A stretch of DNA of 64,000 nucleotides from Leptobrachium leishanense (taxonomy: Eukaryota; Chordata; Amphibia; Anura; Megophryidae), in NCBI GenBank assembly GCA_009667805.1, contig CM019063.1, forward strand, positions 350,758,942 to 350,822,941, given 5' to 3'. This document shows positions 1 to 12,700 of the stretch, piece after piece. The notes beneath the pieces are model-generated. The model worked only from the letters and a program-made list of their open reading frames with translations, did no database searches and was not told where the DNA came from. How positions within the stretch are numbered: the stretch's first letter is position 1; every line of letters starts with the position of its first letter. Position numbers and translations under genes: made by a program.

Positions 1-411
1 ATTCACTGCATTTTCAACTGCTATTTTGACATTTTTTTGGTTTGGGAGTTTTAAATGAGGGCATACCTGCACTTCGATTTCATGAAAAAAATTGGTTCAC
101 TTATCGACATTCGCGCTTAGATTTTTAATGGAAATTTTGGCTTTAGTATTTCAATCTGAACTTATTGGGAACATGAATTTGAAAAGGATATCAAGTGCTG
201 AAAGGTGTTGACAAATGGCTATTTCGGCAGGGAAACAAGGGCATTAAAACCTAACCTGCTGACATTCTTATTCTCCTCCCCTTTATTCTTCATCTTTGCT
301 GATTTGATAGTGGAGCGGATGCTTTGCTGAACATCTTTATTTAGATTTTTATTTGTTCTTTTTCAGTTGTATCAATTGAGATCTTTTGTATCACAGAACT
401 TTAAAACAAAA
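1..411. other. No gene recognised
   Basis: AT-rich sequence with no convincing coding, RNA or repeat signal that I can name. It ends where the inverted-repeat element at 412 begins. Confidence 0.5.
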
Positions 412-714
412 GGGGTTATTCAGAGAGTACCGAAATGTCGCCTGCACTTCCGGGAATCAAAATTCCCCACCCTGCGGTGAATACAGCATTCAGGGAGTGC
501 AGGGAAAACCTGCCGGAACCGCCAGAAAAACCACGCCGAACACGCTGGAAAAAGCCGCAGAGCCGCCGATCACAAAGCAGAGCAGCTGCCGGAAAATGCT
601 GACAAGCTGACGAACGGGGTAAAAAAAAAAAAAAAGCAGTACACTTGAAAGTTTCAAAATGCAAACGCTGTTTGCAAAAAACTACTGTTGAAAATGCCTG
701 GAATTTACATATAA

Positions 715-1163
715 CGCTGGGGTCAGACGAGCGTGATTTCTACGGGCTGTACGTCCGTGCAGTACGGACATCGTCAGTACGGATGACGCAGTAGTGGTCA
801 CACAGTCCGTTTTTTCACTGAAGTTATTTTTTGACGGATGTAGGAGGGGAAAATAAATTACAATGAAAAAACATTCTGTCCGTCAAAAATGCTGGACGTA
901 TAAATGCAGTCCGTCTGACCACGCTCCATCACTCACACACAAAGCTATGCAGACGTTGTGGACGTGGCGCACTCCGCACGTCCGTTCTAGCAGTATTACG
1001 TTATTGCCTAACCTGCGTCCGTTTGCCGCGGCCGTTGTGTGTCCGCAGTTCAGTGCGGACGTACTTCATGTGTCAGGCTCCAATGGACTTACTTTCATGC
1101 TATCACGGACGTACTTTTAGGCGCAATCACGGACGTGAACACTACGCTCGTCTGACCCCAGCC
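715..1163. mobile_element. Harbinger-like MITE, copy 1
   Basis: The termini are inverted repeats, CGCTGGGGTCAGACGAGCG at the left and its complement ending ...TGACCCCAGCC at the right. TAA flanks both sides (712-714 and 1164-1166). The empty site can be read in the reverse copy of the host repeat near 39080-39100, where the same sequence runs through TATAAG without the insert. TWA 3-bp duplications are the habit of PIF/Harbinger elements, so assignment to that superfamily is inference. No coding sequence is present. Confidence 0.75.
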
Positions 1164-2050
1164 TAAGGTACTATGAATGAGAATAAAAAGGTCCGTTAAG
1201 GAAAAATTAAAAAACGATTAAGAAAAAAAATGATTTAGGAAAAAAAAACCAGTAAAAATATTTTACCGAAAAAATGCCTTAAAGATCCTAAAAAATCTAT
1301 AAATAAAAGGGACTTTTTACTGCAGAATAAAATAATAAATGGTTTATTAGATATTGAATTAAAACAGGAATATTTTTAACATTGAAGCCTATGGGGTTCA
1401 CCTGAATAAACCTGACGAATGAAACCACCGAACAGCAGGGCACTTCGGCAACCTTTCACTGCTGTTCAGTGTTCTCTAAATAGATTAACCATTGCTTCTC
1501 TATGGGAGACAGGCACCGTACACGCAGGCAATTCTCCAAAATTAGGCGAACTGCCTGCTCTCTTAACCCTTTCGCTGCTGAGGCTTTTCCCGCCCCTGTG
1601 CTGAGGTCATTTTTTACCTGTTTTGCGCATCATGTTTAAACGTGTTTTGAAGGCTTATTTTAGTATATGACACCGACATATTATATATCGTTCTTTCCGT
1701 CAGACTCGGTAGATTCATAATATGTCATTATTATATGTATACGTTATGTCATGTTTGTATATTATAACAAAAAATGCAATAAAATATGTATTTTCAATAA
1801 TTTACAATGTGTAAAGTGTTTTTTTCCACATTTTAACATGCGAGCAATTGCGGTTATATTTTGTATGGGGTGCGCTTGTTAAAAAAATTAGAGATGGGGT
1901 CTCGTTACATTTTTTTTTGGGGAAAATGACACCATTTTTAACAAACGCACCGCATACAAAAATCGTTAATGCAGCATCATTGTTCACATTATAATTGAAA
2001 TGGGAACAATATTGCTGCATTAACAAACCAAAAAAAATAAAAAAAAAGTG

Positions 2051-2081
2051 TTTATTTTTTTTTTTTTTAATTTTTTTTTTT

Positions 2082-2113
<32 letters not shown>
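2051..2113. repeat. Poly(T) tract
   Basis: A run of T interrupted by a few A residues inside the piggyBac-type element. Any open frames here are low-complexity artefacts. Confidence 0.95.
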
Positions 2114-2117
<4 letters not shown>

Positions 2118-2189
2118 CTTTTTTTACTTTCATGTTTGGTATCGTTGGAACGGCCATGCTCTGGCCGATCCAACCATATCAAAATTTAA

Positions 2190-2799
2190 CCCCTAACTGC
2201 CACGGATCGGGAGATAGGGAGTTCATTGGAACTCCCTATCTCCACACTTGGTGGCAGTTAGGGGTTAATGCTAGGACTGGCGTCATCGTGCTGCGCACGA
2301 TGACGCCAGTCCTCTGGGGGAGTTCCCGGAAGCTTGGCCGACATCCAAGATGTCGGCCAGCTCCCGGGAAGGATCGCGAATCGGCGCTTTTCAGCGCCGA
2401 TTTGCGATCCAGCTCCCCAGGGGTTAATGCCAGGCATCATTTGGAAGGGCAGGCTGTGCCCTTCCAAATGATGCCTGGGTTAAGCCCCTGTGTGCCGCCG
2501 ATCGGGAGGGAGAGAGGTCCGAAGGACCTCCCCCCCTCCCTTTCAGGCGCCTCCTCCGCACATGCGGGGGGGGCGCCTGAATTAGGTGTCATCGCGGGGG
2601 CGCGATGACACCTAATAATGGCGGCCACTGCTCCGGATGCCGGGCTGACATCCAGGATGTCAGCCCGCACCGGAGGGGCCAGCGATCGGCCGGAACCCGG
2701 TCGAACGCTGACCCCAATGCGAGGACGCGCTCAGCGCGTCCTCCGCATACCAGCGGGAATGCTGAGGACGCGCTGAGCGCGTCCTTAGCATTCAAGTGG
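2190..2799. repeat. Chain of about ten GC-rich hairpins
   Basis: Near-perfect palindromes follow each other almost without spacers. Examples are 2190-2266 (outer arm CCCCTAACTGCCAC), 2275-2313 (GGACTGGCGTCATCGTG), 2335-2357 (GGCCGACATC), 2371-2410 (GGATCGCGAATCGGCGC), 2431-2479 (CCAGGCATCATTTGGAAGG), 2580-2616 (ATTAGGTGTCATCGCG), 2630-2676, and two GAGGACGCGCT stems before the TTAA. The stems differ in sequence from one another, so this is not an ordinary tandem repeat. Its base composition contrasts sharply with the AT-rich surroundings. Confidence 0.85.
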
Positions 2800-2881
2800 T
2801 TAATAGCTGAATGGCCCCGAAATGTCACTGTACAATGAATTTCAGTGTCCGGTTACATTTCGGACCTCTCTGAATAACCCC

Positions 2882-3627
2882 TAAAGTGTTTTTGGCATTC
2901 CCACATGAGTGACTTGCTTGGGAGTTGGAGGGACTGCCTTACTGGCAGGTACCATAGCTCTGCTTGCCATGTGTGGCCCTGAAGTGACCCAATATGCGGC
3001 CACTTACGCAGCCTTCTGTTCCACGCGAGGACACAGGGGAGAGCCAGAAGTAACACTTAAAGGGGAAGGGGCAGCCTTCTTTTAATTTTTTTAAATCTTT
3101 TTCATCCTGCACTCCTCCACCTCCACTATAGAGGAAATCTGCCATGTCTCTGATTTAGTAGATATCCATCCAACAAATAATGTGTTGTCCTTAACTCTGT
3201 TGTTTGATACCTGCAGTTATCTACAAAATTGTTTCCATTATTGCTGGGATTCTTCTATCTATAACAAAACTCAAAGTATAAAAAAAACAAAATTAAAACC
3301 CTAACCCTAGAAATAACCACAACTATAAACAGCCCGAACACCATGGGTTACTTTTAGAGTTAGATCGGGTTACTAACAAGGGCTAATTAGAGACATGCTT
3401 TGTGTATCTTGTGATCTTCCTGTGTATGTATTTTGGATGTGTGCTCTTTGTGTGTATGTGTTTGCTCTATGGGTATGTGTGCTCTGCAATATGTGGTTTG
3501 TGAACGTGTCTGTAAGTTTGTGTAAATGTATGGCTAAACATAAGTGTGTTTCTCTTTTAAAAAAATGTAAATAAATCTGCTGTGCTTCTAATTGCCCGGG
3601 CCTATTTTATGTCCCAGTCCGCCCCTG
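2882..3627. other. No gene; possible hAT-type terminus at the right edge
   Basis: No coding signal is visible. The block ends with ATTGCCCGGGCC followed by CAGTCCGCCCCTG (3615-3627). That is the mirror image of CAGGGACGGACTG with GGCCCCCGGGCAAT starting at 39632. The two may be opposite ends of one dispersed DNA-transposon family. I see no matching left end nearby. Confidence 0.35.
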
Positions 3628-3720
3628 GACTAGACTAATGAAAGTAATACAACTACGGCAACACGATTTGCAAAAGGAGAAGAAAGATCCATGCATTGTA
3701 ATAATTTGTAGGCAGCCTAC

Positions 3721-3877
3721 CATCTGGGCTGTCAGATGGTCCAGTTTCACAATTATTCTCACATTGCTGCATCGCAGAAGGGCGCGACACTTCTGGGCAT
3801 TCTACTGATGACTGCCCTGTGTGATTCAGGCACTGCACAGAACGTCTCTGTTGCCCCAAGCCGCATGGGGCTGAGCA
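3721..3877 (-). CDS. Thrombospondin type 1 repeat exon, ADAMTS-like gene (host)
   Basis: On the minus strand a good 3' splice site (pyrimidine-rich tract then CAG) precedes TGC at 3877. The exon encodes [16 protein letters not shown] and then a Cys-containing segment ending ETGPSDSPD, typical of the second half of a TSP1 module. A GT donor (GTAGGC) follows 3721. Length is 157 nt, so the exon enters in phase 0 and leaves in phase 1. It joins the upstream exon at 3961-4137 to give GEWGE-CSAPCG, the usual W-x-x-GxW-GxC-SxxCG pattern of ADAMTS proteins. Reading past the donor would add a short hydrophobic tail and a stop, which I treat as intron read-through. The family call is firm; the member is not settled. 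Confidence 0.75.
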
Positions 3878-3960
3878 CTGCAGAAACAGAATATTTGTAG
3901 GATTATTCATTCATTGCTATAAGAAGGCCAGCAATATTCTATCCACTTCATTAATTTTAC

Positions 3961-4137
3961 CTCTCCCCACTCTCCAGTCACCCATCGTGGAAGTGGACAT
4001 CTTCGCATGGTGCATCGCACAGTAGTTGCAGGTTTGTCCTTAGCAATGCATTGCGACGAGGGTCCAGTATCCCCATGATCTCCACTCTTGCAGTGGACAA
4101 TTCTGTACCTGTAACCTGGTCCACATTTAGGTGTGCA
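3961..4137 (-). CDS. Thrombospondin type 1 repeat exon, ADAMTS-like gene (host)
   Basis: A 177-nt (59-codon) exon in phase 0 at both ends. It is preceded on the minus strand by TTTCCTGTCTCTACAG and followed by the donor GTAAAA. It encodes CTPKCGPGYRYRIVHC and later RCTMRRCPLPRWVTGEWGE. This finishes one TSP1 module and starts the next, completed by the exon at 3721-3877. Such repeats bind matrix and position secreted ADAMTS proteases. The wording resembles the C-terminal repeats of the ADAMTS6/10 group, but that is from general familiarity and needs a search. The rest of the gene must lie outside or in unrecognised exons, so the neighbouring transposons would be intronic or flanking. Confidence 0.75.
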
Positions 4138-4526
4138 CTGTAGAGACAGGAAATACTGCTATATTAGTTTCTAAAATGACATTGCATGCTTGCCAACTGT
4201 CCCATTTTTTTCTGGGATAGTCACGATATTGTGAGTTGTCTCCCTTGGTATTTTGTATTTACAGTGTTGCACTGAAGAATTGAGCTCATGAAAGGAGCTC
4301 AGGGCTGTGAAAGGAGCTGTTGCTGCCTGGGCCAGATTTGCATCTCTGGAGCCTGCAGGCACAGAAATGTGGACCAAGGAAAAAAAAAAAAGGAAACATG
4401 CCAAAATGACTTTTTAAAGTTTCGTAGTTTTGTTTTGAGGCAAACTAAAAAAAAAAACATTTTAAAAAACTGAAACCGCTTCTCTCTGCGTGTAAATCAA
4501 AAGAAGGAGCAGAATCTCTTGCCTTA
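4138..4526. other. No gene recognised
   Basis: Probable intron or flank of the ADAMTS-like gene on the minus strand. It contains A-rich runs (about 4380-4395 and 4445-4470) and no recognisable exon. Confidence 0.4.
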
Positions 4527-4837
4527 GGCTGGGGTCAGATGATCGCACTGTGTGCGCCCGTACTAACGTGCCTTCCAGCATCCGTTGCACGAATTGCACG
4601 CGCAACAGCGGCCATGCTGCGTCCGTGCAGCAAGCCTTGCCGTCAAACTGCTAGGACGCGCGTTGACGGGGCTGTAAAGCGTGATCCTCCATAGGAGAAT
4701 TGAGCCTTGCAGCGCTGAGCACACTAACTGCGCTCAGCGAGGTGGCCAGACGGGCATCAGACGGGCGTCGAGTGGAAGGAACGTCCACTCTCACAGACTT
4801 TCCTTCCGCTCTTACGAACGCTCGTCTGACCCCAGCC
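4527..4837. mobile_element. Harbinger-like MITE, copy 2
   Basis: The ends are GGCTGGGGTCAGATGATCG and its inverse GCTCGTCTGACCCCAGCC. TTA flanks both sides (4524-4526 and 4838-4840). The copy is 311 bp, shorter than the other four, and non-coding. Confidence 0.75.
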
Positions 4838-5306
4838 TTAGTTGAGTTACTGCCGTGGCATTGTTTGTTTTATATGTAAAAGCATATATTGCCTCTGCCG
4901 TAAAACAGAAAAAAATTAATTTAGCACTTTTTTTTAATTTTTTACTTTTACATATTACATGGTCATGTTTGGTATCATTGTAAACACCAGACTCTGAACT
5001 TTCCAATGTTACTTCACTTAACTTTGCGTGGTGTACAATTCAGAGATGCAGGGTTCCATAGTCCCCTGTCTCTCCTCACTGCACAGCCACGGTTTAGGTT
5101 GTTGATGAAACAATGCGTTGCATCATCAGCTTCACACTTGCTGGCAGTGTGGGAAATGTGAAGGTAAGTTAGAGCAGCATCACTGTTCACTTTATAATTG
5201 TAAACTAAATAATAGTGCTGCATCAAATAATTGTAAAATGTAAACAAAAATATCTATAATTTTTTTATAGAGCAAGGTGCAAGGTGCCCCTTGTGGCAGG
5301 CACCTA
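4838..5306. other. Non-coding; related to the interior of the piggyBac-type element
   Basis: Short blocks match the AT-rich interior around 1950-2160: GCAGCATCA-TGTTCAC-TTATAATTG, TGCTGCAT, and TTTACTTT with CATGTTTGGTATC. They occur in a different order. The block ends at TGGCAGGCACC, where the Tc1 element has inserted at TA (5305-5306). Confidence 0.4.
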
Positions 5307-5524
5307 CAGTTGTGTTCAAAATTATTCAACCCCCACTGAAATTGAGTGTTTTGGCCAGTTTGACATTGATTTTGATCATTCAGTCATCTTGCTTACAATT
5401 AAATCAAAGAGGCACGTGTAGGTCAGACAAATATAACATAACATTTATAATGAAATAACCACAAATGTCTTTTCTGTGCTCACATCATTATCAGTTTTAT
5501 TCAACCCCCAAGTGACATTCAATC

Positions 5525-6521
<997 letters not shown>

Positions 6522-6654
6522 GTTTGTAACCACACCAGTAAATGTCTAGAAGGAGCTGAGTATCACAGTCATTTTAAAGCTGCCTAATTGGTGCTTATTA
6601 TGCTTTATTGCTGCTCCGTGACATCCACAGGTGTTGTCAATACCTGATTGAAAA

Positions 6655-7300
6655 TGAAAGGGATTGAAATGTGGTAGATAATTCATTGAATTCATATTTC
6701 TATATTCTAGTAATATTTGATACCTATATAAATATATAGGGCCAGATTGACTGCTCAGCAAATGCCTAATCATGTGGTAATGCTGAAGTATGGGCTTTCT
6801 CTTGGCTTCCTGTTTTTAAGGAGTGCAAATGTTCTATTCAATTTCATTTCCTCTAGAAACTATGAGAGGCTGACCAGCCGAGAGGAAGGGAGGGATACAG
6901 ATGGTCAATTGTTTAAATACATCCTATGGAACATTCCTATTCCTAGAATAGGATATAGCTGTGATGTCAATTTAGTCGTGCCTACTAGGCTAGTACAGGA
7001 AATGTTTGTGTAAGTCTAGGTACTGCCCAAAGTAGAAAAAAACACATGTTCCTATAATGCTGACGTATCGGTTTGTAATCCATGAATTTGTGACGCTCCA
7101 TATGTTTGACAAAACTACTAAGTGTATGAAATTTTGCTCCAGAGAGTAAAGAAATAACTTGAGAAAGCACTTGTGTCCTGGTCTTCTATTATTCTCACTC
7201 GAGTTGTTTTCTGTATGGTCACTGGGTCTGGTGACAAAGCAGCTATCTCTCATCACTGGACCGTGGCCATTCCTGTGATGTTCTTGCAGTATCCATATCA
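6655..7300 (+). repeat. 5' LTR
   Basis: Starts TGAAAGGG and ends CCATATCA, with the terminal TG...CA pair. A TATA-like box (TATATAAATATATAG) lies near 6725-6739. It matches 15485-16128 except for changes near 6671 and 6776 and a 2-bp insertion near 6861. Confidence 0.95.
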
Positions 7301-7303
7301 ATT

Positions 7304-7321
7304 TGGTGTCAGAAGTGGGAT
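7304..7321 (+). other. Primer-binding site, tRNA-Leu
   Basis: TGGTGTCAGAAGTGGGAT begins 3 bases after the 5' LTR. This equals the complement of the 3' end of a vertebrate leucine tRNA plus CCA, so reverse transcription was probably primed by tRNA-Leu. Confidence 0.8.
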
Positions 7322-7876
7322 TTGAACTAATCAACTTGTCTGGGTGAGTATGGGTTACATATCTATTTTATTAATATTTATTGAACCTAATATTCATCAT
7401 AGATAACTTGCTTGTCAAATTTTCGAACTCGCATTTTATTTATTGATAGTGCAAGAGTTTATTTTTGAATGATTTGATTGTTTAAGTGATGGTGAATGAA
7501 AATAGGATTTTTACAATCGTCTGGGTAAAGAATAGTGATCCTTTCTCTTTGTTTCCTTGATCAATTGTTGGATGTCCCGCTGTTAGTGACTCACATTTGA
7601 ATTGTGTTGTAAAGAGTATTATATTTAAAAGATTAATACCTTTAAGTTTCCCGCCCCGAGAATTGGATCTCTATTTACCTGACTACTTGTTATTTCCTAT
7701 TTGTGCGTGTTCTCCTGATAGTGTAGTTAAAAGATTTTAAATAGAATGGAGATTGCTGTTTTGTGATTTGGCTCAGTGACAATAGAGGACTGCGCATTTT
7801 TTGCGACCCTTTCTCTCACCTTTTAATTGCGCTGGCCCTTCTCCTTCCCCCCTCCACCGCTCTTTTTTTTTGCGAT

Positions 7877-9551
7877 ATGGGTGCCAAAAAATCCTCCCAT
7901 ATAGATCCAAAAACAACGGGCAAATTTAGATAAGCACTTCATAAGAAGTTAATGCCAAAATGGCCCTGCTGAAAGCCCGCCGATTATGTACAACGTGTTG
8001 CTGGCGGATATTTCACCACGCCCTTTATAGATTGTCTCGCTGGCTGGACTACAGCCTGCATTTTTGATCCATTCCCAAATTCAGGAGCTTCTTTCTATCA
8101 TATGTCCATGATAAAGGCTTATGTCTTGGCGACCAGAAAGCTTTCCATTATTTCCAACCTGACTCAAATTGGGATAGAAAATATATGAAGGAATGTGGTA
8201 AGTGTGGATTCACTTGTCCTCTTCATATAACCCCATTTCTAAAACTCCTAAAAGATGTATCATGGTCCATAGATAATTCCCCACTTACAATTCCTCTCTC
8301 CTGCCCTTTCACAACCTACTCCCAAACCTCTTCCCTTTATCCCAGCCTTGACCCTAAGACTTTGGCAGCTGTGATTACAACTATTGAAACGACTACTAAT
8401 CCTCTGCCTCCCCGAAGCCCTAACAAAATATAGGTGTTTTTAGGTGCTATCGTAGGAATACCATGTTTGAAACAGAATCTGACACAGAACAAGATGAAAC
8501 TAGCACATATGATTGGCAAAATAAACCCCTATGTCTAAATTCAGTACATCCTCATTTGTATCCACTTTCCAACCCAACCGTGTAGGATACTCTCCCAAAT
8601 GCAATCTTTTATTGACCAAATTTGAACCCCAACTTCAGAACATAATAATAGGACCCAATCTGGCAAACTATCAACCTGCTGATATCAGATGCCTTATTTA
8701 ATTGCAGGAAATAATGTCGTTATTATGCCCCTGATATAGGAACCTTAAATTCAATAATTAAGGGTTCTCTAGTCCCAGAATTTCCCGACTGCGACAACAC
8801 AGTATCTTAACGGGCAACACGAGGATTGCAATTTAACTCAGGAAGATTACAAGTTGATCATTAACGGTGTCATGGGATATGCTGGGACACTGGTTTTGAT
8901 TGGATCGTGTTCTTCACTTCAACCCCCCATGTTCTAATATAGGTGCCCCTATTTACACCCCAAAATTTGCCTTTACAAACATCGGTCCAGATGATGATAT
9001 GTGGACAGGAGTTTGTGATGAATGGACTCGTAATTATGGGCTCGACGTTCTATGGTCGCAGCCATTGCATGCAACAAATGCCAAAGAATCTGTCACCGAA
9101 TTCGTCCACCGGTTCCATAAGAACTGGAAGGAGGATGGCGGCATGACATTAGATGGAGATATGGGTTCCTCTACACTCAAACTCTCATGGGTAATCTCAG
9201 AGATGATACCCAGAGAATTGCTAAACAGGTGATTTGATAACTGGCCAACAGTGGTACCTATTGATTTAATAATAGGCTCCTTGTTAAAGATTCTGCTGGT
9301 TGCTTTGACTGCTGCATTCTAAATATATGTTAGCAGTTTTTAACAGTCCTTCAGGTCCCCCAGGTAATAATTGGTCCTCGCCTAAACGGACTTATTATCG
9401 TCCTCAACCCCACACGTACCCTAGGTACTTGTTTCATTTGTGGTGATCCAATCACTGGCGTAATGAATGCCCTCATAATCAGGAACATTGGCAATACTGC
9501 TATGAACCCAGCCAAGATCTCAACAAGCAATGCTGTTACCTCTTCCTAAAA
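7877..9551 (+). pseudogene. gag remnant of the endogenous retrovirus
   Basis: ATG at 7877 opens a short MGAKKSSHIDPK reading, in which Gly2 suits N-myristoylation of a matrix protein, but a stop follows after 18 codons. Fragments continue in different frames: 8185-8433 (Pro/Ser/Thr-rich, matrix or p12-like) and 8900-9232 (capsid-like, with EFVHRFHKNWKEDGG). A CCHC zinc knuckle is recognisable at about 9430-9472 as CFICGDP then HWRNEC, separated by a frame change. Gag would form the virion core. This copy cannot make one continuous Gag. Confidence 0.7.
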
Positions 9552-9711
9552 TGCCTGTGATCCACCTCGTCATAGATTGATTGGCAAACCAATCAAATGC
9601 ATGATGTGGCCCAGAGGCATGCTCCATCTCATGTGTTCAGGTTTCAGAAACAGTTGACCATTTGCCCCTAGTGATCCTTTAATTTGGAGGATTCATAAAC
9701 CCATTCCTTGT

Positions 9712-12700
9712 GGTACGGGTGCTACAAATTCGACGCTTACAATAGAGTGGTGTTTGTGGTCAATTAAACCTGCTGACACGCCATCTTTGGGGATTAATGG
9801 AGTTCTAACAGATACGTTTGTCACCCCACCCATTGCTATTTCTTCAAATTCTTCTCCTGCCTCTGTGTTTCATTCTTTTCATGTTCTCCCTACCTGTCCT
9901 GTTAATTTGTTAGGCAGAGATTTGCTTTCTTTGCTTGCTGTGTCTATTATCTGCATGCCATCTGGATCTTTACATGTGGATTCTCCATTTCTTTCTTTTG
10001 AAACTGCTCCCAGCACATGTCATCCCCCAACAGCCCCCACTCCTCTCTCTCCAGTGTCTCCACCTAACACTTCCTCCCATTCCTTCTCTCCTCTTCACTG
10101 TGCTTTCCTTTCAGCACCTGATCTCGAATTGTGTGTACATCCGGATGTATGGGCAATTGACAAATATGATGTGGGTTCTATCTCCTGCACTCCATATTCC
10201 GCAAAATTAAAAAAATCTGCAACTCCTGTCTATCACAAGCAATCTAATCTGTCACCTGCTAAAGTTGAAGGAATACGGGAATTCATTCACCGCTTCCTTG
10301 CTACTGGCATTCTGCGTCCCATTGTAAGTTCGTACAACACGCCTATAAATCCTGTGCCTAAAGGAGATGAATATCGCTTTACTCAGGATTTCAGATCTCT
10401 CAATGAAATCATAATTCCTATTTCTCCAATTGTACCTGACCTCCCAACCCTTCTCACCTCCATACCCCCAGACTCCACACATTTTACAGTCATAGACCTA
10501 AAAAATGCCTTTTTTTCTGTCCCAGTACATCCAGATACACAACACATTTTGGCCTTTACATTTGAAGGTAGTCAATTTTGTTGGTCAGTTTTACCTATGG
10601 GATTTATTGACAGTCCTGCGACTTTTGCTCGTGCCCTGCGTGAGACTCTGTTGAGTTACAGTCCGCCGGAAGGCTCCACCTTACTACAGTATGTGGATGA
10701 CCTCCTCCTTTGTAGCCTCAGCCAAGCTGCATGTCACACTGACTCTGTTGCTCTCCTAAACCATCTACACTCAGAAGGCCACAAGGTGTCCAGAAAAAAG
10801 ATGCAATTTTGCTCCACCTCTGTTGAATATTTGGGTTTCGTTCTCACTCAGGGATCTCGTGTCCTCTCACCGTCCCGCATTCAGAGCCTGCTCCAGCTCA
10901 AGCGTCCTGCCTCCAAAACAGACATGTTGTCCTTTCTAGGGATGGTGAATTTTTGTCGTCACTGGATACCAGACTGTTCCTATTATGACTCTGTTCTTCG
11001 TGTGTCTGCTGCGCCCACAGCTCCGGACCAAATTGTTTGGTCTCCGGACATGGTGTCTGCCTTTGATACGTTAAAGGAACTGTTGGCTACTGCACCAGCA
11101 CTGGGGCTACCGAACTATAAACTGCCTTTTCACCTCACACAACGGCTGTTCTTGCACAGGTCCACGGGGGGGCACTGCGTCCAACTGCATTTTTGTCAAA
11201 AGTCATGCCACCTGTTGTTCAGGGAATGCCAAATTGTCTCCGCTCCTTGGCTGCCTGTGCCATGGCTGTGGAAACAGTTCAGTCCTTAACCCTAGGTACT
11301 GACACGAGTCTCCATACACAACACAATGTCTTGCATGTACTTCGTAACCTTTCTACCCAGCACATTTCTTCCCAACGTTTGTCTGGTTATGAAACTGTAC
11401 TAACTTCTACCTCCAATTTGTCTGTCAAATACCCTTCTGTCACTTCTGGTCCTTCTGTTGTTCTAAACGCTCTCCTGCGTCTACGCGAAGACCAAGAGGA
11501 GCCTCGTGAATTACATGATTGTCTTCCGCTCATTCAACTAACGACTTCTCCTAGATCTGATCTTTCTGACACTCCTCTAGAAGGTCCTGATATTCGTCAT
11601 ATCTTTGTTGATGGCTCCTGTTCTCGTCCTTCTGATTCACAGTATCTGACTGGTTATGCTGTGGTTGAATTGCCTGACATTGTGCATGAATCTGCTTCCA
11701 TTCCTTCAAATTCTTCGCAAGCTGCAGAACTCTTTGCTTTAACAGCTGCATGTAAACTTTTTAAAGATCTCCCTGTCACCATTTATACTGACTCTCGTTA
11801 TGCATTTGGTGTTGTGCATGATTATGGTGCACTATGGCATCGCCGTGGTTTTACTACGGCTGATGGACGTCCTATTTCTCATTCTGATCTGATTTCTGAT
11901 CTCCTGTCTGCTATTCTATTGCCTTCTCGTCTTGCTGTTGTTAAATGCAAAGGTCATGATCCTGTTGACTCTTTTGTTTCTCGTGGCAATCATTTTGCTG
12001 ACACTGAGTCTAAAGCTGCTGCTCTTTCATCTCCTACCATTTCTCTTGTTCCTCACCCTCCAATTGTCACCTGCTACCTTTCTCCTTTTCTGCTGCCCCA
12101 GAAATGGATGCTTAAAGAACTCCAGGCAGGTGCTACTGAAGCTGATGTTTATCATTGGGCCTCAGAAGGCCTTGTGAAGTCTCAAGAAATTCCGCCTGAT
12201 GTTAGAATTTATGAGAAAGGAGGAAGAGTTGGCTTACCTGCTGCAGCAGTGCCAATCTTTATTTTTTCTTTTCACGGTCCTGGCCACAGATCTCCAAAAC
12301 TCACATACAGCGAAATGGCTAAACATTTTTCTGTTTGTAATCTTAAGGCTATGATTAATTCCCAACTTTCTCGTTGCCTTATATGTGCCAGAAATAATAC
12401 ACAGGGCCCAAAAATTAAAACTCAACACCTACCGCCTGCTAATGGTCCATTCCAGGAACTCCAAATTGATTTTACACACATGCCCACTGCAAAAGGTAAC
12501 CTGAAATACCTTCTGGTAATAGTTGACAAGTTTTCTAGATGGCCTGAAGCCTTCCCTACTGCAAGAGAAAGAACTGTTGCCAAAATTCTTTGTAAAGAAT
12601 TAATACCCAGATATGGATGCCCCATATCTATTGATTCAGATAATGGTCCTGCCTTTACCTCCAAGATCACACAGGAATTGGTAAAATTAATGGCCATTCA

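Larger units (their letters stand above)
1567..2799. mobile_element. Non-autonomous piggyBac-type element
   Basis: The element is bounded by TTAA at 1563-1566 and 2800-2803. The left end begins CCCTTTCGCTGCTGAGG and the right end, read inward on the minus strand, begins CCACTTGAATGCTAAGG, an imperfect inverted pair. No transposase is present. The left half is AT-rich with a long poly(T) tract. The right half is the hairpin chain at 2190-2799. The 6.6-kb piggyBac element at 48056-54686 has the same plan: TTAA flanks, a CCC-start terminus and a hairpin chain next to the right end. That supports a common superfamily. Confidence 0.6.
412..2881. mobile_element. Non-autonomous DNA transposon with GGGGTTATTCAGAGAG ends
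   Basis: The left end reads GGGGTTATTCAGAGAG and the right end (2866-2881) is its inverse, CTCTCTGAATAACCCC. A second imperfect match (GAAATGT / ACATTTC) lies just inside each end. No transposase is encoded. Parts of the interior (about 650-714 and 1165-1560) recur in reverse orientation at about 38700-39300 and again within 42950-43085, so this is a dispersed family. Two other elements are inserted in it: a MITE at 715-1163 and a piggyBac-type element at 1567-2799. I could not identify a clean target duplication, so the superfamily is open. Confidence 0.6.

Noticed and set aside
1802..2189. Lys-rich and Phe-rich open frames on opposite strands
   Set aside because: Poly(T)/poly(A) translation only.
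2132..2838. Overlapping GC-rich open frames on both strands
   Set aside because: They lie in the hairpin chain; palindromes give mirrored frames and no domain is recognisable.
3653..3720. Hydrophobic C-terminal tail after the TSP1 exon, as a possible membrane or GPI anchor
   Set aside because: A good splice donor precedes it, so it is more likely intron sequence.
7304..7330. Possible tRNA gene fragment
   Set aside because: It is the retroviral primer-binding site next to the LTR; no tRNA fold surrounds it.
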